6,137 bases of DNA from JAQGMJ01 sp036271855 (GTDB taxonomy: Bacteria > Pseudomonadota > Gammaproteobacteria > Burkholderiales > JAEUOS01). Under the pieces are notes generated by a model. It was not told the origin of the DNA. It did no database searches and worked only from the letters and a program-made list of their open reading frames with translations. Position numbers and translations under genes: made by a program. Location: NCBI GenBank assembly GCA_036271855.1, contig DATAZV010000508.1:1-6137 (forward strand), given 5' to 3'. Positions 1-5,531 of the stretch are shown here, piece after piece; position 1 is the stretch's first letter; every line of letters starts with the position of its first letter.

Positions 1-112
1 CCGACGATTGCGCGATCGAGCTACCGGCACAGAACGCCAGGGCCACGCCAAGTACGCGGGCCAGGCGGGAGATCGAAAAAGGGCGCATTGGAGGGCGGTG
101 AAGTGGAGACAT
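1..112 (-). CDS. N-terminus of an exported protein (partial, runs off left edge)
   Basis: A leftward reading frame opens with ATG at 112 and stays open to the window edge (37 codons visible). It encodes a typical Sec signal peptide: a basic n-region (R10, R16, R19), a hydrophobic core of about residues 20-30 (VLGVALAFCAG) and a probable signal peptidase I site after S32-I33-A34, before QSS. A second in-frame ATG at 88 (codon 9) would give a shorter, more usual n-region (MRPFSISRLAR). Neither start has a well-spaced Shine-Dalgarno; AAGGA lies only 1 nt before the first ATG. The mature protein is outside the window, so its function cannot be read. It is divergent from the amidase with a 114-bp gap. 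A periplasmic binding protein would fit such a neighbourhood, but that is a guess. Confidence 0.62.
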   Translation of the reverse strand, partial: MSPLHRPPMRPFSISRLARVLGVALAFCAGSSIAQSS

Positions 113-226
113 GTCCTTATACGCCTGCGCACCGGAAATGGATACAGTGGGGCCAGCCGGCGCATTTGATGGCGCGGTTTTTGCCTTTCAGAAACCGTTC
201 AACCTGAAACAGGTCAGCAAGCGAAG
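113..226. promoter_or_regulatory. divergent intergenic region with overlapping inverted repeats
   Basis: This 114-bp gap separates the exported-protein gene (leftward) from the amidase (rightward), so promoters for both should lie in or near it. I could not find a convincing -35/-10 pair on either strand. Three short, partly overlapping inverted repeats sit just upstream of the amidase start: TTTC-A-GAAA at 186-194, TTCA-ACC-TGAA at 198-208, and TTTCAG/CTGAAA at 186-191 and 204-209 with a 12-nt spacer. They could be an operator or a small hairpin in the leader. The amidase itself has only a weak purine stretch (AAGCGAAG) immediately before its ATG. Confidence 0.25.
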
Positions 227-1663
227 ATGCAAATTTCCGACTCTCTCCCGCTGCATCAATGGCCAGCCCGCCTGATTGCCGCCGGGGTCGGCGCAGGCCG
301 GCTTTCCGCCAGCGAAGTGGCACAGGCAATGTGTGCCCGCATAGAGCGCTTCAACCCGCGGTACAACGCTTTTGTCGCCTATGACAGCGCCAGGGTGATG
401 GCGGCAGCGGCCCAAATAGACGCGCGCCTGGCGCGTGGCGAGAAATTGCCGCTGGCGGGAATCCCGTTTTCCGTGAAGGACAACCTCTGGCTCGCCGATC
501 ATCCGGCAACTTTTGGCTCCCACCTGTTCGCCGGCCACATCGCGCCGCGCGATTCCTGGAGCGTGGCGCGCCTGCGCGAACTCGGTGCGTTGCCGCTGGG
601 GGTGACAGCCTGTTCCGAATTCGCCTGCAAGGGCTTCACCAGCACCTTGCTGCACGGCCTCACCCGCAATCCCTGGGACGCCTCGCGTACGCCAGGCGGC
701 TCTTCCGGCGGGGCGGTGGCGGCGGTGGCGGCCGGCATGGGCCCGTGGGCACTGGGCACCGACGCCGGCGGCTCGACGCGCCGGCCCGCCGCCCATGCCG
801 GGCTGGTGGGATTCAAATGCACTCTGGGGGCGATTCCCAATCCCTGGGGTTTCGAAGACCCGAACCACATGCTCTCGGTGATCGGTTCGATTGGCCGGGA
901 TGTGGAGGATGTGGCCTTCCTGTTCGACGCCCTGTGTGCCTACGATGCGCGCGACCCGCTCTCCAGCCCTGCTTTCGCCGGCCTGCCCAGCTATCCAGTC
1001 CGATCGCCGGCCCGGCCGCCGCGCGTCGCCTACAGTCGCGATCTCGGATGCGGCTTCGCGGCGGACGCCGATGCCGCCGCCGCCCTCGATGCGGCGGTGC
1101 GAAAGCTGGCGGCTGCCGGCTGGCAGGTGGAAGAGGTCGATCCGCCCTGGCCGCCCGGTACCAGCGAATATCCCTTGATTCCCCTGCAACTGGCGCAAAT
1201 GGGGCGCCTGTACGGCCCCAGACTGACCACCCATCGGGCCCTGATCGACCCTGACCTGGTGCCGCAGATCGAAGCCGGGCTGGCACTATCCAGCAGCCAG
1301 GTGGCTGATGCGCTGATGTTGCGCGACCAACTGGTTGCGATGTTCTCCGGCTTCATGGCCAACTACGACTTTCTGATCACCCAGACGGCACCGGTGGAAG
1401 CCTGGACGGTGGATCAGGTCGCGCCGCCGATGATAGGCGGCCGTCCGGCCGGGCCGCGCGGGCATGCCGCCTTCACCCCGCTGTTCAACGGCTGCGGCGT
1501 ACCGGCGCTGTCGATTCCTTGCGGCTTCGGCACCCACGGCATGCCCCTGGGTTTGCAGATCGTCGGTGCGCGCTATGCCGACGCGCAGGTGCTGGGCGCC
1601 GGCCTGGCCGCGCAGCGGGTGCTGGAGGTGGACAGCCGTTGCCCGGTGCTGGCCGAGGAATGA
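227..1663 (+). CDS. amidase-signature family hydrolase
   Basis: The 478-residue product is a cytoplasmic amidase-signature (AS) enzyme that hydrolyses a C-N amide bond; there is no signal peptide. The Ser-cisSer-Lys triad is intact: K84 in FSVKDN, cis-Ser S159 in GGSSGG (157-162), and nucleophile S183 in GTDAGGSTRRPAA. The K-to-cisSer spacing (75) and cisSer-to-Ser spacing (24) equal those of fatty acid amide hydrolase (142/217/241). Two positions after the nucleophile differ from the common GGSIRIPA form (T184 and R186 here), near the active site. The C-terminal half keeps the family's end (PLFNGCGVPALSIPCGF, then PLGLQIVGARYAD). Length is normal for a stand-alone amidase. It lacks an obvious GatA context (no gatB or gatC nearby), so glutamyl-tRNA amidotransferase is unlikely. 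The substrate cannot be told from sequence; the YcsF gene downstream hints at an amide or lactam pathway. It leads the operon, with the next gene 15 bp on. Confidence 0.93.
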   Translation: MQISDSLPLHQWPARLIAAGVGAGRLSASEVAQAMCARIERFNPRYNAFVAYDSARVMAAAAQIDARLARGEKLPLAGIPFSVKDNLWLADHPATFGSHLFAGHIAPRDSWSVARLRELGALPLGVTACSEFACKGFTSTLLHGLTRNPWDASRTPGGSSGGAVAAVAAGMGPWALGTDAGGSTRRPAAHAGLVGFKCTLGAIPNPWGFEDPNHMLSVIGSIGRDVEDVAFLFDALCAYDARDPLSSPAFAGLPSYPVRSPARPPRVAYSRDLGCGFAADADAAAALDAAVRKLAAAGWQVEEVDPPWPPGTSEYPLIPLQLAQMGRLYGPRLTTHRALIDPDLVPQIEAGLALSSSQVADALMLRDQLVAMFSGFMANYDFLITQTAPVEAWTVDQVAPPMIGGRPAGPRGHAAFTPLFNGCGVPALSIPCGFGTHGMPLGLQIVGARYADAQVLGAGLAAQRVLEVDSRCPVLAEE

Positions 1664-1678
1664 GGGATACTCGGGCGC

Positions 1679-2008
1679 ATGATCAAGGGGCCGCACCGCC
1701 ATAGCGTCTACGTCATCGAACTGGACCGCGCCGTGTTGCTGGAGCCGCGCTTTCGCAAGGCCAACCCCGAATACGATCCCGTCAAGCCCTGCTTCTACGT
1801 CGGCATGACCGGGTTGACGCCGGCCGAGCGTTTCGCCAAGCACAAGCAGGGCATCAAGGCCAACCGCTACGCGCAGATTTACGGCTTGCGCCTGCGGCCC
1901 GACCTCTACGAATACCTCAATCCCATGCCTTACCTGGGTGCACAGGAAATGGAGGTCGAACTGGCGGTCGGCCTGCGCGAGGAGGGCTATGGCGTCTGGC
2001 AGGCGTGA
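1679..2008 (+). CDS. small GIY-YIG-like nuclease-fold protein
   Basis: The 109-residue product looks like a single GIY-YIG domain. The first strand reads SVYVIEL (9-15) in place of GIY, the second reads CFYVGMTG (38-45) in place of YIG, and these are followed by the expected T44, R51 and H55 (PAERFAKHKQG). Acidic residues E90, E92 and E94 in the later helix are candidates for the metal-binding Glu. About 22 residues separate the two strands, more than in compact UvrC or YhbQ-type domains. There is no added DNA-binding or zinc domain, so the target (DNA, RNA or none) is unknown. ATG at 1679 is 15 bp after the amidase stop with GAGGG just behind that stop, which suggests translational coupling within one operon. 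Its place between two metabolic enzymes is odd. The end of the gene is 3 bp from the repeat element. Confidence 0.7.
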   Translation: MIKGPHRHSVYVIELDRAVLLEPRFRKANPEYDPVKPCFYVGMTGLTPAERFAKHKQGIKANRYAQIYGLRLRPDLYEYLNPMPYLGAQEMEVELAVGLREEGYGVWQA

Positions 2009-2011
2009 AGG
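2007..2011 (+). promoter_or_regulatory. displaced Shine-Dalgarno of the YcsF gene
   Basis: GAAGG overlaps the stop codon of the GIY-YIG-like gene. Today it is followed by the repeat element and serves no nearby start codon. If the element and one copy of the flanking TA are removed, the junction becomes GAAGG-CTAGACT-ATG, a strong Shine-Dalgarno with a 7-nt spacer to the start at 2286. This is an inference from the reconstructed site; the bases themselves are directly visible. Confidence 0.5.
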
Positions 2012-2039
2012 CTAGGGCCTGTTCACACTAAATCGTCAG
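2012..2039 (+). repeat. left terminal inverted repeat of the MITE-like element
   Basis: This repeat begins CTAGGGCCTGTTCACAC and is a perfect 28-bp inverted match to 2255-2282. The match continues past one mismatch (2040 against 2254) for 3 more bases. If TA is the target duplication, the mobile part proper starts at G2015. Confidence 0.9.
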
Positions 2040-2254
2040 TGCGTGACCCCCAGAAAGCTCGCAGGCAAGGCGCGGCGAGGCAGGCGTAGTCGTTCTACGC
2101 CAACGAGCCGCAACGCCGCATGCGGGCCTTCTGGGGATCACCCGAAGGGGCGGAGAAGCTTGGGGGCGCATGGCGGCGTTACAAGGCTCCTCGCGTAGAA
2201 TAACTACGCCGCGTCGCCTGTGCCTTGCCCTGCACCCCCAGCTTCCCCGCCGCG

Positions 2255-2282
2255 CTGACGATTTAGTGTGAACAGGCCCTAG
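2255..2282 (-). repeat. right terminal inverted repeat of the MITE-like element
   Basis: This perfect inverted copy of 2012-2039 ends GTGAACAGGCCCTAG. Its last base is 3 bp before the YcsF start codon. AGG at 2274-2276, inside the repeat, is now the closest Shine-Dalgarno-like triplet (9 nt before the ATG), so the transposon end probably supplies what initiation signal the gene has left. Confidence 0.9.
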
Positions 2283-2285
2283 ACT

Positions 2286-3011
2286 ATGCCGATGACTACA
2301 CCAATCAATTGCGACATGGGCGAGGGCTACGGCCTGTACCGCTGCGGTGACGACGCCGGGCTGATGCCTTTTGTCACCTGGGCCAACATCGCCTGCGGCT
2401 TTCACGCTTCCGACCCGATGGTGATGCGCGAAACGGTGCGCCTGGCCAAGCGCCACGGTGTGGCGGTGGGGGCGCATCCGTCGTACCCCGACCTGCAAGG
2501 CTTCGGCCGGCGTGAAATGAAAATGCGCCGTGATGAACTGGCCGCGGCCATTCTCTACCAGGTGGGCGCGCTGAAAGCCTTTCTCGACGCCGAGGGCATG
2601 CCGCTCAACCACATCAAGCCGCATGGCGCGCTCTACGGCGTCGCCTCGCGCGATGAAGAGGTCGCGCATGCGATCTGCGACGCCGCCCTGGTATTCGGCG
2701 TGCCCCTGCTGGGCCTGGCCGGCACCCGGCACGAGGCAGTCTATACGCAGCGTGGCGTGCCCTTCATCGCCGAGTTCTACGCCGACCTGGATTACAGTGA
2801 CGATGCCGGCCTGATCATCACCCGCGAACACCACGCTCGCGATCCCGGCGAGGCCGCCGGGCGCGTGCGCCGCGCCCTGGCGCAGGGCAAGGCCGTTTCG
2901 ATCAACGGCCGCGAAATCACGGTGCGCGCTGCTACCGTGTGCGTGCATTCGGACACCCCCGGGGCGGTCGAACTGGCACGCGCGGTGCAAGAAGCCTGCG
3001 CGGGCGCGTAG
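2286..3011 (+). CDS. LamB/YcsF family protein (PxpA-like 5-oxoprolinase subunit A)
   Basis: The 241-residue product matches the LamB/YcsF family, whose characterised member PxpA works with PxpB and PxpC in ATP-dependent opening of 5-oxoproline to glutamate. The usual motifs are present in order: NCDMGE (8-13), ANIACGFHASDP (33-44), VGAHPSYPD (61-69), QGFGRR (71-76), KPHGALY (111-117), EFYAD (163-167) and CVHSDTPGA (219-227), where S222 replaces the common Gly. Length is close to the family norm and it is cytoplasmic. Two starts are possible, ATG 2286 and ATG 2292; the latter (MTTPINCDMGE) matches the family's usual short lead better, while 2286 fits the reconstructed Shine-Dalgarno. No pxpB or pxpC (KipI/KipA-type) genes lie in the window, so a true 5-oxoprolinase role depends on partners elsewhere, and a different cyclic amide substrate is possible. 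A mobile element abuts its start codon and may lower its expression. Confidence 0.9.
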   Translation: MPMTTPINCDMGEGYGLYRCGDDAGLMPFVTWANIACGFHASDPMVMRETVRLAKRHGVAVGAHPSYPDLQGFGRREMKMRRDELAAAILYQVGALKAFLDAEGMPLNHIKPHGALYGVASRDEEVAHAICDAALVFGVPLLGLAGTRHEAVYTQRGVPFIAEFYADLDYSDDAGLIITREHHARDPGEAAGRVRRALAQGKAVSINGREITVRAATVCVHSDTPGAVELARAVQEACAGA

Positions 3012-3097
3012 TTTGCTCCGCAATGGCGTAAAGCCGGGGCCAACAGTTGGGCGTATATTAGGCGGGTTCGGCCATATAGCCTGAATGACTCGCCGAG
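3012..3097 (+). promoter_or_regulatory. intergenic gap before the histidine kinase
   Basis: These 86 bp are locally AT-richer than their surroundings, with TATATT at 3054-3059 and CATATA at 3073-3078 as -10-like hexamers. No well-spaced -35 box accompanies either; TTGGGC at 3047-3052 is 20 nt from CATATA, which is too far. A promoter for the kinase is plausible here but not demonstrated. No terminator hairpin with a T-run is seen after the YcsF gene, so read-through from the operon is also possible. Confidence 0.22.
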
Positions 3098-5491
3098 ATG
3101 AGACCCGGGAAAATCAATAACCATAATCCGACGTTTCGCCGTATCGTCGCCGCCCTGTTCGCCATCAGTCTTGGCCTGGTAAGCGCGGCGGTGGTCAGCA
3201 TGGAAGTTCAATCCGCGCTGCGTGCCTACGTCGGCGGCGAGAGCCAGTGGTCGAAAGGCCAGAAGCAGGCGATCTACTATTTGCGCCGCCTGGCGCAAAG
3301 CGGCGCCGTGGCCGACTACCGGGGTTTTCGCAACGCCATCAACATCCCCCTGGGTGATCGCGAAGCGCGCCTCGAACTCGAAAAGCCGGCTTTTGACGCC
3401 GCGGTGGTGCGCCGGGGCTTCCTGCGCGGACGGGTGCATGACGACGACGTCGGCCGCATGGTCCGGCTGTACCGCCTGGGCCGGCATGTCACCTATATGG
3501 AGCAGGCGATCGCCGTCTGGAGCCGGGCCGACACCCTGATCGTCCAACTCGACGCAGTGGGTGAGGGCGTCAATGCGGAGGTGACGAGGCCCCGGCCGGA
3601 TGCGCAAAAGGTGGCCGTGCTGATGGCGCGTGCCTATGAGCTGAACGATTTGCTTACGCCCCTGGAAAACGAATTTTCCATGGTTCTCGGGGAGGGTTCG
3701 CGCGCCATCGGCCGGCTGTTGCTGCAATTGATGGTGGCATGCAGCGCGGCGCTGTTCATCATGGGCGTGATCGCGGTGCGCATGCTGTTGTCGCGCAACG
3801 AGCGCCTGCAGTCGGAGTTGCTGGCGCGGGAAGAGCACTATCGCTCGCTGTTCGAAAACAGCGTGGACGCGGTGTTGCTGAATTCCCCAGACGGCACCAT
3901 CCACGAAGCGAACCAGGCTGCGTGCCGGCTGTTCGGCTACACCATCGAGGAATTCCGGCAGGTCGGCCGCTATGGAATGATCCGCCCGGAAACCCCGGGC
4001 CTTGCCGAAGCCCTGAAGGAGCGCGACCGCACCGGCGGCTTCAAGCGCGAACTGGCGCTGGTGCGCAAGGACGGCAGCGGCTTCATCGCCGAAGTATCCA
4101 GCTCGGTTTTCAGAAACTCGGGCGGTGAGCAGCGCGCCTACCTGATCATCCGCGACATCACCGAGCGCAAGGAGGCGGAGCGCCGACTGGAGCGCCTGAG
4201 CCGCTTCAATACGGCCTTTCGCCGGGTCAGCCAGTCGATCGCCCGCAGCCGCGAACCCGCCGAGCTGTACCGCCAGCTCTGCGCTTCCGCCGTGCGCGAC
4301 GGCGGCTTGCGGATGGCGGGCGTGCTGCGGCTGGAGGCGGCCAGCGGCACCCTCAACATTGTCGCCAGCGATGGCGCGCCGACCGGCTACTTCGACCAGG
4401 TGATCATTTCGGCCGACCCGGAAAGCCTCTATGGCCGCGGCCCTGCCGGACAGGTGGTGCGGACCGGCCTGAGCCTGGTGAACAACGATTTCACCACCGC
4501 CGATATCGGCACACCGTGGCGTGACAAGCTGATCAAGGCAGGTTTCAAGGCGGTTGCGGTATTTCCCTTGCGGGAGCAGGGCGCGGTGATCGGGGTGTTT
4601 GTCCTGTACGCCGGCGAGACCGCCTTTTTCGACCAGCCGCTGATCGACCTGATGGACCAGCTGGCGCGCGAGGTTTCCTTTGCGCTGGACTATATCGGCG
4701 AACAAAAAGCGCGCGCGGCGGCCGAAGAAGGTATCCGCGGCCTGAACCGCGAGCTTGAGCAACGCGTCGCCGAACGCACTGCGGACTTGCAGGCGTCCAA
4801 CCAGGCCTTGCAGGCGTCGAACCAGGAACTGGGTACTTTCAGCTATTCGGTGTCGCACGATCTGCGCAGCCCCTTGCGTGCCATCAACGGGTTTGCCGCG
4901 CTACTGCTAAGCGACCATTCTTCCGAACTGAATGCCGAGGGACGGCAGTATCTGGAGCGCCTGCGCGAGGCCAGCCTGCGACTGGACCGGCTGACCAATG
5001 GCTTGCTGGACCTGGCCCAGATCGGCCGTGCCGCCATTTCGCGCGCAGAGCTCGACCTGAGCGCGCTGGCACACACGGTGGCGCAGGAGGTACAGGCTGC
5101 CGAACCCGGCCGCGAAGTGAAATGGGTGATCGCTCCCGGCCTGCAGGGCAGCGGCGATCCGGTGCTGGTGCAGGCCGTGCTGCACAACCTGTTCGGCAAT
5201 GCGTGGAAATTCACCCGCAACATGCCGCGGCCGCGGGTGGAATTCGGCGTCAGGCGCACCGGTGCCGAAACGGTCTACTTCGTTGCCGACAACGGCTGCG
5301 GGCTGGACATGGCCTATGCGCCGAAGATTTTCGGCGCCTTTGCGCGCCTGCATGCCGCGCATGAGTACGAGGGCATCGGTATCGGCCTGGCGACGGTGAA
5401 GCGCATCCTGGAGCGTCACGGCGGCCGGGTCTGGGTCGAGTCGGCGCCGATGCAGGGCGCCACTTTCTACTTCACGCTGCCGTCCATCTGA
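3098..5491 (+). CDS. membrane sensor histidine kinase (periplasmic sensor, PAS, GAF, HisKA, HATPase)
   Basis: The 797-residue product is an inner-membrane two-component sensor kinase. In order: a transmembrane helix at about 15-34; a charged, helical periplasmic region at 35-206; a second helix at 207-229; PAS at about 246-357 (YRSLFENSVDAVLL to the closing IIRDITERKEAE); GAF at about 385-532; a coiled coil at 534-578; then the catalytic core. H587 in SYSVSHDLRSPLRAI is the phosphorylated His. The ATPase has the N box N701 (NLFGNAWKFT), G1 DNGCGLDM (731-738), F box FGAFARL (745-751) and G2 GIGIGLATV (759-767). All catalytic boxes look intact. There is no HAMP and no receiver domain, and no response regulator adjoins the gene, so it is an orphan kinase within this view. 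The periplasmic region resembles, from memory, helical sensor segments in other betaproteobacterial signalling proteins; its ligand is unknown. ATG 3098 is the only in-frame start before a stop at 3086, and its Shine-Dalgarno is poor. Confidence 0.95.
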   Translation: MRPGKINNHNPTFRRIVAALFAISLGLVSAAVVSMEVQSALRAYVGGESQWSKGQKQAIYYLRRLAQSGAVADYRGFRNAINIPLGDREARLELEKPAFDAAVVRRGFLRGRVHDDDVGRMVRLYRLGRHVTYMEQAIAVWSRADTLIVQLDAVGEGVNAEVTRPRPDAQKVAVLMARAYELNDLLTPLENEFSMVLGEGSRAIGRLLLQLMVACSAALFIMGVIAVRMLLSRNERLQSELLAREEHYRSLFENSVDAVLLNSPDGTIHEANQAACRLFGYTIEEFRQVGRYGMIRPETPGLAEALKERDRTGGFKRELALVRKDGSGFIAEVSSSVFRNSGGEQRAYLIIRDITERKEAERRLERLSRFNTAFRRVSQSIARSREPAELYRQLCASAVRDGGLRMAGVLRLEAASGTLNIVASDGAPTGYFDQVIISADPESLYGRGPAGQVVRTGLSLVNNDFTTADIGTPWRDKLIKAGFKAVAVFPLREQGAVIGVFVLYAGETAFFDQPLIDLMDQLAREVSFALDYIGEQKARAAAEEGIRGLNRELEQRVAERTADLQASNQALQASNQELGTFSYSVSHDLRSPLRAINGFAALLLSDHSSELNAEGRQYLERLREASLRLDRLTNGLLDLAQIGRAAISRAELDLSALAHTVAQEVQAAEPGREVKWVIAPGLQGSGDPVLVQAVLHNLFGNAWKFTRNMPRPRVEFGVRRTGAETVYFVADNGCGLDMAYAPKIFGAFARLHAAHEYEGIGIGLATVKRILERHGGRVWVESAPMQGATFYFTLPSI
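4787..4828 (+). repeat. tandem heptad repeat in the kinase coiled coil
   Basis: Two adjacent 21-bp units encode LQASNQA and LQASNQE (residues 564-577), directly before the HisKA domain. The seven-residue period matches a coiled-coil heptad, so the duplication lengthens the signalling helix by two turns while preserving its register. The two DNA copies differ at only a few bases, suggesting recent slippage or duplication. Confidence 0.75.
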
Positions 5492-5531
5492 GTGCTTTTG
5501 CCCAGGCTCCGGGAAGCCGAGTGCAATCGGG
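5492..5531. other. short convergent gap, no clear terminator
   Basis: The 40 bp between the two convergent stops contain two weak 4-bp stems, GGCT/AGCC (within 5504-5517) and CCGA/TCGG, but no strong GC hairpin followed by a T-run on either strand. I see no intrinsic terminator that I can support. Confidence 0.3.

Larger units (their letters stand above)
2012..2282. mobile_element. MITE-like palindromic element, no coding capacity
   Basis: This 271-bp stretch fills the gap between the GIY-YIG-like and YcsF genes. Its ends are 28-bp perfect inverted repeats (2012-2039 and 2255-2282). Inside are two hairpin arms. Arm 1 pairs 2044-2062 with 2122-2140 (16 of 19) and has a central stem GGCGTAG/CTACGCC at 2083-2101. 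Arm 2 pairs about 2149-2173 with 2228-2251 and has a central stem GCGTAG/CTACGC at 2193-2209. Arm 2 reversed resembles arm 1, so the whole element is an inverted duplication of one diverged half-unit. It holds no credible gene. The flanks read C-TA-GGGCC at the left and GGCCC-TA-G at the right, which is what a TA target duplication in a CTAG site would leave. IS630/Tc1-mariner elements duplicate TA, and IS630 is known to favour CTAG, so a non-autonomous IS630-type element is the best guess. No transposase is present in the window. Confidence 0.82.

Noticed and set aside
1..112. Lipoprotein signal in the left-edge gene
   Set aside because: Cys28 is preceded by LAF, and Phe at the position before Cys does not fit a lipobox; the S-I-A site further on fits signal peptidase I better.
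188..1234. A 348-codon open frame on the minus strand
   Set aside because: It is antisense to the amidase, whose catalytic motifs are all intact on the plus strand; the reverse translation is Gly/Arg/Ala-rich without a family signature.
2012..2282. CRISPR array, tRNA or rRNA in the gene gap
   Set aside because: There are no regularly spaced direct repeats and no cloverleaf; the structure is an inverted-repeat element.
2012..2282. Bidirectional transcription terminator
   Set aside because: The long inverted repeats could form a hairpin, but there is no T-run after either stem and the ends fit a transposable element much better.
2028..3023. A 331-codon minus-strand frame reaching into the repeat element
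   Set aside because: It is a shadow of the YcsF gene that continues through the element by chance; no family motif is seen.
2792..4858. A 688-codon open frame on the minus strand
   Set aside because: It lies antisense to the histidine kinase and overlaps the YcsF gene. Its translation is low-complexity His/Gln/Ala/Arg-rich with no recognisable domain, as expected for the reverse of GC-rich coding DNA.
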